Assembly (NCBI GenBank): GCA_002753495.1
Contig: PEAJ01000005.1
Location: 1 to 37,615 of the forward strand
Reading direction: 5' to 3'
DNA: 37,615 nucleotides
Origin: Magnetococcales bacterium HA3dbin3
Lineage (GTDB): Bacteria; Pseudomonadota; Magnetococcia; Magnetococcales; DC0425bin3
In this document: positions 7,947 through 16,167 of the stretch, one piece after another
Layout: each line of letters starts with the position of its first letter
Numbering within the stretch: position 1 is the stretch's first letter
Program-made: the position numbers and the translations under genes
Notes under the pieces: model-generated
Seen by the model: only the letters and a program-made list of their open reading frames with translations
What the model was told of the DNA's origin: nothing
Database searches by the model: none

Positions 7947-8609
7947 ATGCACCTGACCTGCCCGTTTTGTGGAAGTGATGCGCCGTGGGAGATTTGGCAA
8001 GCAAGCGCCGACCTGAAAGAGATCGGCGAGCTGTTTGCGAGGCTTCCAGCCAACGTAAGAGACAAAGTTCTGTTCTACATGCGGTTTTTTCATCCCGAGA
8101 AAAACGCGCCGTCGCACGGGCGGCGCAAGCGGCTGCTTAAGTCCATTGTGGATCTGGTCACGAGTGGCCAGGTGCGGCAGGGCCACCAGCCGCCACGACC
8201 GACGACGCCGGAAATTTGGGCTCGGGCGATGGCGCAAATGATTGCCCAGGGTGAACAAGGCAAGCTTAAACTGCCTTTGGCATCCCATAATTATTTAATC
8301 GCCATCGCCTACGCCGCCGCCGACCGCGCGCACGCGGACGCGGAGCAGGCGCGCGAGGAGAGGCGGCGGCGCCCGCTGCGCGAAGAGCCGCCGGCGGTGA
8401 CGGAAGAGTCACGCGGGCCACTACTGGAGCTCAGTTACCTGTACCACCGCGCCCTGAGTGCGACGATTGGCTTGATGCGGCCAGACCCGGCGCTTGATCT
8501 GCGCCTTGCCAGGGTGGATAACATCTACACTCGCGCGCAAGAGGCACACGGGCAAGATCTGGAAAGGCTTCTGATCGAGGCCCGGGAGGTGATGCATGCC
8601 GACAACTAA
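7947..8609 (+). CDS. Early protein with N-terminal CxxC, unknown function
   Basis: 220 residues with a very good ribosome binding site. It begins MHLTCPFCGS, a half zinc-finger; no second CxxC pair is seen nearby. Residues 45-110 are basic and helical (GRRKRLLKSIVDLV), and about 125-150 are a run of Arg/Glu. Such proteins occur between gam and gemA in B3-like phages without assigned function. Overlaps gemA by 14 bp. Confidence 0.65.
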   Translation: MHLTCPFCGSDAPWEIWQASADLKEIGELFARLPANVRDKVLFYMRFFHPEKNAPSHGRRKRLLKSIVDLVTSGQVRQGHQPPRPTTPEIWARAMAQMIAQGEQGKLKLPLASHNYLIAIAYAAADRAHADAEQAREERRRRPLREEPPAVTEESRGPLLELSYLYHRALSATIGLMRPDPALDLRLARVDNIYTRAQEAHGQDLERLLIEAREVMHADN

Positions 8610-9087
8610 ACCGAAACGCACTGGCCGTAACGCGCGGCTGGCTGCTGTGCATTGCGAACGCAAGCAGCGTGGCATCCCCGAGGAGGCCTACCGCGACCTG
8701 CTGCGCGCGGAGTTTGGCGTCGCATCCTCCAAAGAGCTGACCGACGCACAGCTCTGGCGGCTGGCGGCGATCCTGCGCGGCGAGGCGGCGCCGTTGCCCG
8801 GCTCACCCGATCCGACCAAGAACAGGCCGACGCCACGGCCGGAGGTGCGCGGGCTGTGTGCCAAGATCTACAAGCAATGCGAAAGCTTGGCCGAGGCCGG
8901 TTTTTTGCCGCTGGATCCTGGTAAGACCTGGCAGGATTACGTCGATGCCGTGGCCTACAACGTCCTGTTTCGCGGGCAGAAGGTCATCGTCAAGCATGAG
9001 CTGCTCAGCGGCCGGCAGCTGGTCAAGGTGGTGCAAGCCCTTGCCGTGCATCAAAAGCGGCACGGGGTGGCGACCGGGGAGAAATAG
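8596..9087 (+). CDS. gemA: GemA-like regulatory protein (DUF1018, Mu gp16 family)
   Basis: 163 residues with the DUF1018 pattern: LAAVHCERKQRGIPEEAYRD followed by LLRAEFGVASSKELTDAQLW, and a C-terminal half with basic helices. GemA of Mu modulates host gene expression and DNA topology and is encoded just before mor, as here. A one-domain protein of normal length; N-terminal residues are basic. It is followed by mor after only 2 bp. Confidence 0.88.
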   Translation: MPTTKPKRTGRNARLAAVHCERKQRGIPEEAYRDLLRAEFGVASSKELTDAQLWRLAAILRGEAAPLPGSPDPTKNRPTPRPEVRGLCAKIYKQCESLAEAGFLPLDPGKTWQDYVDAVAYNVLFRGQKVIVKHELLSGRQLVKVVQALAVHQKRHGVATGEK

Positions 9088-9089
9088 AT

Positions 9090-9485
9090 ATGGGAGAGCT
9101 TGGTCTGGAAGATTTCCCCAGAACCCTGCAAGAGATTGCCGAGCTGATTGGCGTGCCGGCGACACGGGAGTTGGTGCGCGTCTGGGGCGGTTCTTTTTTG
9201 CCAGTGATGGCCGGGCTGCCGGAACATCACCCGATTGTGCGCGCCATCGGCCGGCCGGCGTGCGTGGCGCTGGCGGAGCACTTTGGTGCCGAGCGCCCGT
9301 ATCTGCCGCGCGCCTGGCGCGGGCTTTTGCGCCAGCGCAACAACCGCTTGCGCGCGCTCTACGACCAGGGCGGCGTGACGGTGGATGCCCTGGCGCGGCA
9401 GGAAGGGCTTTCGTGCCGGATGGTGACGATCATCCTCGGGCAGCCCGACGCGCCATCCTACCCGACGCTGGATTTTGGTGAGTGA
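9090..9485 (+). CDS. mor: Mor-like middle/late transcription activator
   Basis: 131 residues of the Mor/C family. An N-terminal dimerisation part (FPRTLQEIAELIGVPATREL) is followed by a region with GRPACVALAEHFGAERPYLP, then the C-terminal helix-turn-helix (VTVDALARQEGLSCRMVTII). Mor activates late or middle promoters by binding a dyad and recruiting RNA polymerase. No separate C gene is seen downstream, so this one protein may drive late genes directly, as proposed for related phages. It closes the replication part of the early operon. Confidence 0.9.
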   Translation: MGELGLEDFPRTLQEIAELIGVPATRELVRVWGGSFLPVMAGLPEHHPIVRAIGRPACVALAEHFGAERPYLPRAWRGLLRQRNNRLRALYDQGGVTVDALARQEGLSCRMVTIILGQPDAPSYPTLDFGE

Positions 9486-9675
9486 GGCTGCACAAAAGGG
9501 GTTGACAAGCCCCCAGCAAACCCTGATCCCTATCCACAACGACCACCTCATTGACGGCGCCCCGACCGTCAGCGCCCGGGAGCTGCACCAATTCCTTACT
9601 GATGGCGGTGCTGGTGTTGGCGCTGATCAAAGAGTGTCGCGCCGGCCTGTCCAACGTTGGATTTCGTGGGGGTAG
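9478..9675 (+). pseudogene. Antirepressor (AntA-like) N-terminal remnant
   Basis: A frame of 65 codons from GTG 9478. Residues about 15-42 (TLIPIHNDHLIDGAPTVSA and then RELHQFL) match the start of AntA-type antirepressors, which normally continue with a further ~80 residues or more. Here the similarity stops abruptly near 9600 and the remaining codons (DGGAGVGADQRVSRR) look unlike any domain. Another frame from ATG 9603 reads a short hydrophobic peptide (MAVLVLALIKECRAGL), possibly the end of another lost gene. Best read as a deletion scar; a functional 65-residue peptide cannot be excluded. Confidence 0.55.
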
Positions 9676-9677
9676 CA

Positions 9678-9983
9678 ATGAATTGGATTCGTAGAGGTAA
9701 AAACCCACCAGACGCCGCCGACGTGCTGGTTTACACCAGAAAGGGGCGGGTGACGCTCGGGGTTTTTTGCAAAGAAGAAGAATGGAAGCCGGTGTGGGGG
9801 CATCTCCCGGAGCGTAATCTGTTAACCGGCTGGTATTACTACGATGATGAAGATCGTGGATTTGTTCCGGAGTATTTGATTGACGTTACGAAGGACGACA
9901 GAGATCTTGTTACGCATTGGATGCCGCTACCACCACCGCCAGCGCAAGACGCGGAGGGGGGGTCGGAGCGGGTAAATAATTAA
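9678..9983 (+). CDS. DUF551 family protein
   Basis: 101 residues starting at ATG 9678 (GGGGGT upstream). It opens with MNWIRRGKNPPDAADVLVYT and closes with THWMPLPPPP, the two hallmarks of DUF551, a family common in phages and prophages with unknown role. Base composition is a little more AT-rich than the neighbours, which fits a cargo gene placed between early and late regions. Confidence 0.85.
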   Translation: MNWIRRGKNPPDAADVLVYTRKGRVTLGVFCKEEEWKPVWGHLPERNLLTGWYYYDDEDRGFVPEYLIDVTKDDRDLVTHWMPLPPPPAQDAEGGSERVNN

Positions 9984-10047
9984 AACTGAAACCTTTCATA
10001 TTCATTTACTTTCCCCTGCCGGGTAGGATTGCCGACAGGGATCAACC
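9984..10047 (+). promoter_or_regulatory. AT-rich stretch and dyad, candidate activator site
   Basis: After the DUF551 stop there is an AT-rich run (to about 10012), then a dyad CCCTG-C-CGG (10014-10022) / CCG-A-CAGGG (10032-10040). Mor/C-type activators bind dyads of this sort, so it is a candidate site for late activation; no -35 is expected for such promoters. No -10 box can be named with confidence. Confidence 0.35.
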
Positions 10048-10087
10048 AAGGCCGGTTGGATCCCCCTGGATCCGACCGGCCTTTTTG
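10048..10087 (+). terminator. Strong intrinsic terminator between early and late regions
   Basis: A 16-bp stem (AAGGCCGGTTGGATCC, 10048-10063, with 10068-10083; one G-T pair) has a CCCT loop and runs into TTTTTG. It would end early transcription. It lies only about 15-20 bp before the lysozyme start codon. Confidence 0.9.
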
Positions 10088-10104
10088 TTTGTGAGGGATG
10101 AAAG

Positions 10105-10584
10105 ATGGCTCTTGAGCCCGTTTGCACGCACGACCTGGCGCCGATCGAGTTGCAATTGGTCCGGCACGAAGGGCTGCGACTCTACCCGTACAACGACACC
10201 ACTGGGCATCAAACGATCGGCGTCGGCCGTAACTTGACCGATGTTGGCATCTCCGAAGCCGAGGCCTACGTCCTGCTGCGCAACGACATCGCCAAGGTCC
10301 GCGCCGGGCTCATGGCTGACTACCGCTTCTTTGCCACGCTTGATGAAGTGCGACAGAGGGTATTGATCGACATGGCATTCAATCTCGGGCGTAAAGGTTT
10401 GGGAACGTTCCAAAACTTTCTGCGTGCCGTCGCGCGTGGGGATTACGCCGACGCCGCTCAGGAGATGCTCAAATCGCGCTGGGCCGACCAGGTTGGCAAG
10501 CGCGCGCACACGCTCTCGGCGATGATGGAGAGCGGCGAGGTGCCGGCCGATGCCTTCCCGGTCATTGCCTGGCCGGGCTGCTGA
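10105..10584 (+). CDS. Endolysin, T4-type lysozyme (GH24)
   Basis: 159 residues. The T4 lysozyme triad is visible with exact family spacing: Glu22 (RHEGLRLYPYND), Asp31 and Thr37 (GHQTIGVGRNLT); in T4 these are 11, 20 and 26. C-terminal RFFATLDEVRQRVLIDMAFN and NLGRKGLGTFQNFL are also typical. It hydrolyses peptidoglycan at lysis. There is no signal peptide or anchor, so it needs a holin, probably one of the next two membrane proteins. Confidence 0.95.
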   Translation: MALEPVCTHDLAPIELQLVRHEGLRLYPYNDTTGHQTIGVGRNLTDVGISEAEAYVLLRNDIAKVRAGLMADYRFFATLDEVRQRVLIDMAFNLGRKGLGTFQNFLRAVARGDYADAAQEMLKSRWADQVGKRAHTLSAMMESGEVPADAFPVIAWPGC

Positions 10585-10601
10585 AAAAGGAGACAAACCC
10601 C

Positions 10602-10772
10602 ATGATTTCTGAACCGATTCCGTTTTCCGATACCGCCGCCGCCTCGCCGTTTCCTTGGTGGGCCAAAGCCGCAACTGTGCTTGCCCTGGCGTTTGGCCTG
10701 GGGATTTTGCTGCCGCTCGTGTTCGCGGGCCTTGTCAGTATTATCACCCTTATCTCCGGAGGTGTGGCATGA
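10602..10772 (+). CDS. Small single-span membrane protein, candidate holin/lysis protein
   Basis: 56 residues from ATG 10602 (AAAGGAGA upstream). Residues about 18-53 are one long hydrophobic stretch (ATVLALAFGLGILLPLVFAG and on to LISGGV) after a polar start with PFPWWAK. Its place between endolysin and the next membrane protein suggests a holin or antiholin role. Coupled to the next gene by ATGA. Confidence 0.7.
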   Translation: MISEPIPFSDTAAASPFPWWAKAATVLALAFGLGILLPLVFAGLVSIITLISGGVA

Positions 10773-11128
10773 GCGAACCTGAAATTTCCACGTTCAAGCC
10801 CGGCTATCCTGATAGCTCGCTGGGGGTCGCCGCCACGCCGCGCACGTTTTCCGGCGAGGAGATGGAAGCCCTGGTTGCCAAACAGGTCGCGCTCATGCTG
10901 CAAACGCGCGGGCTGCCCTCCGTGCGCGCGCCGAGCGCGCTTGATCGTCTTGGCGTGCATTTAAGGGCGCTGGCAAAAGAGCCGTCCACCTGGTCCGGCA
11001 TCGCCTTGATCGGTGGCGCCGTTGGCATGCATATCGACCCGGCACATCTGCAAGAGATCGCCACCGTCGGTATGGGTGTCGCCGGGGCGGTGTTCAGCCT
11101 GTTCCGCACCTCGGAGGATGGAGTGTGA
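10769..11128 (+). CDS. Holin-like phage protein
   Basis: 119 residues from ATG 10769. After a soluble N-terminal 65 residues, a segment around 72-112 (WSGIALIGGAVGMHIDPAHL, then ATVGMGVAGAVFSLFRT) carries two short hydrophobic spans joined by a polar loop with DP, as in a family of phage holins. Position in the lysis cassette agrees. Which of the two adjacent membrane proteins makes the hole cannot be settled. Confidence 0.7.
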   Translation: MSEPEISTFKPGYPDSSLGVAATPRTFSGEEMEALVAKQVALMLQTRGLPSVRAPSALDRLGVHLRALAKEPSTWSGIALIGGAVGMHIDPAHLQEIATVGMGVAGAVFSLFRTSEDGV

Positions 11129-11349
11129 CCAACGAAACCCTACACGAATCCATCGGCCTTCTTACCGGCCGCGTTGAGGCGATGGGGGAGTGCCAAAACC
11201 AGTCGTTTGAGCTGCTGCAAGGGATTGACGAGCGGTTGCGCAAGGTTGAGCAAAAATCCGCCGTGCATGGGGCGTTGGCGGGGGGCGCGGCGTCGTTGAT
11301 TGTCGCCATCTGTGGCGACTATTTCCGTAAGGCAACCGGCGGCGGCTGA
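11125..11349 (+). CDS. Small membrane-anchored coiled-coil protein of lysis cassette
   Basis: 74 residues from GTG 11125, which overlaps the preceding stop. Residues 5-45 form an amphipathic, coiled-coil-like helix (LLQGIDERLRKVEQK), followed by one hydrophobic span (ALAGGAASLIVAICG) near the C-terminus. Such proteins sit at the end of lysis cassettes of Mu-like siphophages; a spanin-like role is possible but no lipobox or partner is seen. Confidence 0.6.
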   Translation: MTNETLHESIGLLTGRVEAMGECQNQSFELLQGIDERLRKVEQKSAVHGALAGGAASLIVAICGDYFRKATGGG

Positions 11350-11996
11350 TGGCCAAGACCTCCCTCTTGCACAAGGTGCGCGCCCTCTATGTTTTCCAAG
11401 GGGAAAGCATGGAGAGCATTGCACGTCAGCTTGGCCTTGGGCCCAACACCGTGCGGCGCTGGCACAAAAAAGCCAAAGCGGCGGGTGATGACTGGGAAAT
11501 TGCGCGCGAAGGCGCGGTGATGGCCGCTGGGGGGACGGATAATTTAAGCCGGGCGATGCTTGGGATGCTCTCGCGCTACATCGTCTTGTTCGAGAAGGCA
11601 TTGATACAGGCGGAAGCGAGCGAGGAGAGCAAGACGGTAATCGAGCTTTCCGATCGACTCGGTAAGCTCTCTGACGCCTTCCTGAAGACCATCAACACCG
11701 TCAAGAAAGATGCGCCGGAGATCGACCGCGTGGCGCTCGTGCAAACCTTCATGCTCACCCTGAACGCCTACCTGCTGCGCGAACACCCGGAGCTGGCGAA
11801 GGCGTTTCAGGCTGTCTTTGGTGGATTCACTAAGGATCTTGTGCGCGTGTTTGGCAAGCGGGTGGTGTCGCAGGCGGAGATCCAGGAGCTGCTTGCCCGC
11901 GCGGCGCCGACAAAAGAGATTGACGCGATCGATCCCGGCGCTCTTTCGCGCATCCGTGAAGAGGTGTTCGGCGTGCCGGGGGGCGGCGATGCCTAA
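11349..11996 (+). CDS. DUF1804 family protein, probable small terminase-like packaging protein
   Basis: 215 residues. The first 50 are an HTH (YVFQGESMESIARQLGLGPN then TVRRWHKKAKAAGDDW), followed by long helices (about 75-150). This is the pattern of DUF1804 proteins that precede the large terminase in transposable phages and probably act as the small, DNA-recognising subunit. Start ATG 11349 overlaps the preceding stop; it overlaps the terminase gene by 8 bp. Confidence 0.82.
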   Translation: MAKTSLLHKVRALYVFQGESMESIARQLGLGPNTVRRWHKKAKAAGDDWEIAREGAVMAAGGTDNLSRAMLGMLSRYIVLFEKALIQAEASEESKTVIELSDRLGKLSDAFLKTINTVKKDAPEIDRVALVQTFMLTLNAYLLREHPELAKAFQAVFGGFTKDLVRVFGKRVVSQAEIQELLARAAPTKEIDAIDPGALSRIREEVFGVPGGGDA

Positions 11997-13323
11997 GTCA
12001 GACCCCGCGCGCGGCGTACTGCTGCCTTACCAAAAACGCTGGGTGGAGGATGGGGCGCGCTTCAAAATCGGCATGTGGTCGCGCCAGACCGGCAAGACTT
12101 TCGCCACCACCCTGGAGGCGGTGCTCGATGTGCTTGCCGCCGAAAGTACACGCAAGAAAACACGTTGGACCATCCTTTCCATCTCGCATGACCGCGCCAA
12201 GGACGCCATCGAGGATGGCGTCAAGCGGCATTTGAGCGCCGCGCGCATCGCCTTTGAGGCGATGGAGCTGCCCTTTACGGCCGAAGAAACCGTGTTCGAG
12301 GTGCGCCTGGCGCACGGCTCGCGCATCCGCGCCATCTCCGCGAACCCGGTCACCGCGCGCGGCATGAGCGAAAATTTGATCCTGGACGAGTTCGCGCACC
12401 ACAAGGACAGCCGCAAGATCTGGGCGGCGCTCTTTCCGGTCATCTCCCGACCGGAATTGAAAATCCGCGTCATTTCAACGCCGAACGGCAAGGGAAACCG
12501 GTTCTATGAGCTGATGACATCGGATGATCCGCTGTGGACGCGCCACGTCGTCGATATCCACCAGGCGGTCAAGGAGGGGTTGCCGCGCGACATCGAGGAA
12601 CTGAAATGTGGCATCGGTGACCCGGACGCCTGGGCACAAGAGTTTGAGCTGCAATGGCTCGACGAGGCCAGCGCCTGGCTGTCGTTTGACTTGATCGATG
12701 CCGTCGAAGAAAACCGCGCCGGCGTGCCTGAGAACTACACCGGCGGCCCCTGCTTTGTCGGGGTCGACATTGCCGCGCGCAACGACCTGTTCGTGATTTG
12801 GGTTTTGGAAGCGGTGGGTGATGTGCTCTGGACGCGCGAGATTATCGCCCGCCGGCGCATTTCGTTCCAGGAACAAGACGCTCTGCTTGATGAAGTCTTC
12901 CGCCGCTACCGCGTCACGCGCTGCGCGATGGACCAGACCGGCATGGGCGAAAAACCGGTGGAAGATGCCAAGCGCCGGCACGGGTCGGTGCGCGTCGAGG
13001 GGGTTTTGTTCACCTCCGCCAACAAACTCACCTTGGCGACCGAAGGGAAAGAGGCGTTCGAGGATCGTAAGATCCGGATTCCGCAGGGGGATATCACCTT
13101 GCGCGAGGATTTGCACCGCATCAAAAAAACCGTTGGCCCCACCGGCGTGCCACGTTTTCTCGCCGAGAGCGACAGTCAGGGCCATGCCGATCGCGCCTGG
13201 GCCTGCTTTTTGGCAGTGCATGCGGCAGCAATGAAACAGACTGATTGGTCTTGCCTTATGACCGCCGGCCGCCGAGCGACGGCCGGCCGGTGGACCCGGG
13301 GCATCTTTGGGAGGGTATTCTGA
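11989..13323 (+). CDS. Terminase large subunit (Mu gp28-like)
   Basis: 444 residues from ATG 11989. The ATPase has Walker A SRQTGKT (31-37) and Walker B LILDEF with Asp133-Glu134, then STPNGKGNRF as coupling motif. The nuclease has acidic residues Asp260 (GVDIAARND), Asp315 (AMDQTGMGE) and a third near SDSQGHAD by the C-terminus. It drives headful packaging of host-linked phage DNA. The in-frame start further upstream lies inside DUF1804 and is not likely. The stop overlaps the portal start. Confidence 0.93.
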   Translation: MPKSDPARGVLLPYQKRWVEDGARFKIGMWSRQTGKTFATTLEAVLDVLAAESTRKKTRWTILSISHDRAKDAIEDGVKRHLSAARIAFEAMELPFTAEETVFEVRLAHGSRIRAISANPVTARGMSENLILDEFAHHKDSRKIWAALFPVISRPELKIRVISTPNGKGNRFYELMTSDDPLWTRHVVDIHQAVKEGLPRDIEELKCGIGDPDAWAQEFELQWLDEASAWLSFDLIDAVEENRAGVPENYTGGPCFVGVDIAARNDLFVIWVLEAVGDVLWTREIIARRRISFQEQDALLDEVFRRYRVTRCAMDQTGMGEKPVEDAKRRHGSVRVEGVLFTSANKLTLATEGKEAFEDRKIRIPQGDITLREDLHRIKKTVGPTGVPRFLAESDSQGHADRAWACFLAVHAAAMKQTDWSCLMTAGRRATAGRWTRGIFGRVF

Positions 13324-14861
13324 TGCGCGCGGCGATGCGACAGGAACTTGCACAGCTCGGACAAAATCCGTTCTGGCCCGCCACTAATGGGGTGCTGCGC
13401 TCGCATGATACGACGCTGCTGCGCTATGGCGGCGCGCAAGGGATTTGGGCCTATGACCTGCTGGAAATGGACGATGCCGTCCATGCCAACCTGCAAAAAC
13501 GCAAACTGGCGGTGGTGGGCCGGCCGTGGAACGTCGAAGCCGCATCGGAAGAGACCAAAGACCAGGCAGCGGCCGAAGCTATCGAAAAGATCCTGCATGC
13601 GCTGCCGTTCGATCGCATCTGCGGCAACCTGCTCGACGCTATCCTGAAAGGGTTCGCGGTAGCGGAAGTGGTGTGGGAGGCGCGCGACAGGCTGATCATC
13701 CCGCAAAAGATCCTTTCCCGCGACCAACGCCGCTTCCATTTTGACCTGGAGAGCCAGCCGCTGCTCGCGACCTGGGAGAACATCTACCCCGGTATCGCCG
13801 TGCCGGAACGCAAGTTCATCGTCCACCGCTACGGCGCCAAGGATGAAAACCCCTACGGCCTCGGGCTCGGGGCACAGCTTTATTGGCCGGTGTGGTTCAA
13901 GGAGCACGTGAACGAGTTTTGGTCGACGTTCCTGGATCGCTTCGGCAACCCGGGGCTGGTCGCCAAATACCCCGCCGGCACCGACCCGGCGCAGCAGCGC
14001 GAGTTGCTGGAGGCCCTGAAGAACTGGGGCCAGGAAACCGCGATCTCTGTCCCCGATTCGATGTTGATCGAGCTGATCGAGGCCGGAAAAGGGGGCGGCG
14101 CGGACAGTTATTTCCAATTCTGCACGTACCAAGATAACCGAATCTCCCGCATCGTCCTGGGCGAAACCGACGTGTCCGGCAAGCAGAGCGGCGGCGCCAT
14201 CGCCGCCGCTGCCATTATTCGCAACGAGGTGCGCCTGGAGCTGGTACAGGCCGACGCCAGCCTGCTCGCCGATACCCTCAATAATACCCTGATTGCCTGG
14301 CTGTGCGACTTTAATTTTCCGAACGTCACCCCGCCGCGTATCAAGTGGGACGTGACGCTACCGGAGGACCTGAAGACCAAGGCGCAGCGCGATTTGATCC
14401 TGACGCAGATGGGGTACGAACCGGATCTGGAATACATCAACCGGACTTATGACGGGGCCTGGCGCAAACGCGCGGCCCCGACCCCTCAAATGGCGGTGGG
14501 AGAGCCACCGAAGCCGGGGATGGAGACCGGAGGCAATCCACAAATCGAGGGGCTCCCGAACGACACAGGGGTATCGGTCGCGGAGATGCTGCCGTCGCTT
14601 TACGCCGAAGCCGGTACCGAGGCTGTCATACGCGACGCCGCCCGGCTGGAAGCTTTGATTCCAGACGCGGCCGCCCTGCAAGCGGCAAGCGAAGCGATGT
14701 TTGAGCCGATCCTTGCGCGCCTGCAAACGGGCGCAACGCCTGCGGAAATCCTGGGCTGGCTGGCTGAAACCTGGCCACAAATGGATTTTGGCGTCCTGGA
14801 AGGGATGTTGGACCAGGCCGCCCTTTCCGCCTTGCGCCTCGGGGGGAGAAATCATGGCTGA
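13323..14861 (+). CDS. Portal protein (Mu gp29-like, DUF935)
   Basis: 512 residues, near the usual length of DUF935 portals. Typical stretches are YDLLEMDDAVHANLQKRKLA near the start, PYGLGLGAQLYWPVWFK around residue 180, and GETDVSGKQSGGAIAAAAI near 280. It forms the dodecameric channel at the head vertex and docks the terminase. The C-terminal 100 residues are Pro-rich then helical. Overlaps the next gene by 8 bp. Confidence 0.93.
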   Translation: MRAAMRQELAQLGQNPFWPATNGVLRSHDTTLLRYGGAQGIWAYDLLEMDDAVHANLQKRKLAVVGRPWNVEAASEETKDQAAAEAIEKILHALPFDRICGNLLDAILKGFAVAEVVWEARDRLIIPQKILSRDQRRFHFDLESQPLLATWENIYPGIAVPERKFIVHRYGAKDENPYGLGLGAQLYWPVWFKEHVNEFWSTFLDRFGNPGLVAKYPAGTDPAQQRELLEALKNWGQETAISVPDSMLIELIEAGKGGGADSYFQFCTYQDNRISRIVLGETDVSGKQSGGAIAAAAIIRNEVRLELVQADASLLADTLNNTLIAWLCDFNFPNVTPPRIKWDVTLPEDLKTKAQRDLILTQMGYEPDLEYINRTYDGAWRKRAAPTPQMAVGEPPKPGMETGGNPQIEGLPNDTGVSVAEMLPSLYAEAGTEAVIRDAARLEALIPDAAALQAASEAMFEPILARLQTGATPAEILGWLAETWPQMDFGVLEGMLDQAALSALRLGGRNHG

Positions 14862-16167
14862 TCCCCAGTCTCCCCTCCTGCTCTCTCCCCAGCTGCGCCC
14901 GGAACGGGCCGTCGACTACTTGCGGCAAAAAAAACCGCGCCTGAGCTGGCGCGGCGGGGAGTTGAGCGCGGCAGAGCATGCACACAACTTTACCGTCGCC
15001 AAGGCCGGCAGCCTGGATATCCTTGAAACCATCCGCAACGGCCTGATTCAGGCGTTGGAATTGGGGCAGACGGAAAAGTGGTTTGTCGACCGGATGACGC
15101 CGATCCTGCAAGCCAAGGGGTGGTGGGGGTCTAAGACCGTCATCAACCCGCAAGGGGTGGAAGAGGAGGTGCAGCTTGGGAGCCTTCCCCGTCTGCACAC
15201 CATTTTCCAGACCAACATTTGGGCCGCCTACAACGCCGGACGCTATGCGGCGCAGAGAGAGACCGCCGACTTTGCCCCCTGGTTGAAGTATGTCGCGGTG
15301 ATGGATGCACGCACGCGCCCGGCGCACGCGGCGATGAACGGGCTGGTCTTTCACATCAATGACCCGATTTGGGAAACCTGCTACCCGCCGTGCGACTACA
15401 ACTGTCGCTGCACGACCGTTGCCTACAGCGACGCGATGCTGCGGCAGTATGGCCACCGCCCATTTTCCAGCGAGGGGCGTGCGCTGTCGGTGGCGCGCGT
15501 GGTCGGGCATGACCCGGCCACGCAGGCACCGATCTTTCGTACCGTCACCGGCTATCGCATCCCCAAACCCGGCGGCGGCGAGATCATTTTTGCCCCGCGC
15601 CCGGGTTTCGACAGCAACCCGGCCGGCGCCTGGCCGCGCTACGACTTCGGCAACACCTTTACCGACCAGACCTTTGCCCCCGGGCAAAAAACCTGGCGGG
15701 ATTACGGTCGCCCGGATGCACGGGAGCTTAAGGCGGTCGCCTGGCCAAAGGCGGCAGAACTCCCCGTCGACCCGCTCACCGCCCTGCGCGCGGTGTTCCA
15801 GGTGAGCGCGACGCAGCCGTTGCGCGAGATTGCCACCCCAGTCAAGCCGGCCGTGGTGCATGACTCCCTGCTGGCGAAGATGGCGGCGGAGATGCCGCCA
15901 CACCTGGCGGCCGCGATCCCGACCCTGCCGGACACCCTCGCCACCCCTTTGGAGGTGTGGCTGGCAGCGGACGCGGCCAGCGTCTTCCGTCGCCACTTCC
16001 TTGCCTTCTACCGCCAGCCGGACGCGTCGTCGCCGTTTGCCGTGCTGGTGAAAGAGGGGCAGGACGGATTTCTCGCCTGGGAGGTGCGCACCGACCCGGA
16101 AGAGATCAACAGCTTGCGCGTCGGGGGATTGATTCATCCGTCGTCGCCTACGCGGGAGAACGACTAA
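14854..16167 (+). CDS. Minor head protein, Mu gpF-like (gp30), with C-terminal PBECR-like domain
   Basis: 437 residues. The N-terminal 200 form the Phage_Mu_F/SPP1-gp7 head morphogenesis domain, with VMDARTRPAHAAMNG (Asp151) and the Cys motif CYPPCDYNCRC (176-186). From about 333 to 430 there is a separate domain (TPLEVWLAADAASVFRRHFL, AFYRQPDASSPFAVLV, LRVGGLIHP), which resembles the PBECR (phage Barnase-EndoU-Colicin-RelE-like) nuclease domains often fused to this family. If so, the virion may carry an RNase-like effector. The nuclease call is inference; the gpF part is firm. Confidence 0.88.
   Translation: MADPQSPLLLSPQLRPERAVDYLRQKKPRLSWRGGELSAAEHAHNFTVAKAGSLDILETIRNGLIQALELGQTEKWFVDRMTPILQAKGWWGSKTVINPQGVEEEVQLGSLPRLHTIFQTNIWAAYNAGRYAAQRETADFAPWLKYVAVMDARTRPAHAAMNGLVFHINDPIWETCYPPCDYNCRCTTVAYSDAMLRQYGHRPFSSEGRALSVARVVGHDPATQAPIFRTVTGYRIPKPGGGEIIFAPRPGFDSNPAGAWPRYDFGNTFTDQTFAPGQKTWRDYGRPDARELKAVAWPKAAELPVDPLTALRAVFQVSATQPLREIATPVKPAVVHDSLLAKMAAEMPPHLAAAIPTLPDTLATPLEVWLAADAASVFRRHFLAFYRQPDASSPFAVLVKEGQDGFLAWEVRTDPEEINSLRVGGLIHPSSPTREND

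Noticed and set aside
9502-9536. TTGACA as -35 of a promoter after mor
   Set aside because: No -10-like hexamer at 16-18 bp; the sequence also codes for the antirepressor-like stub.
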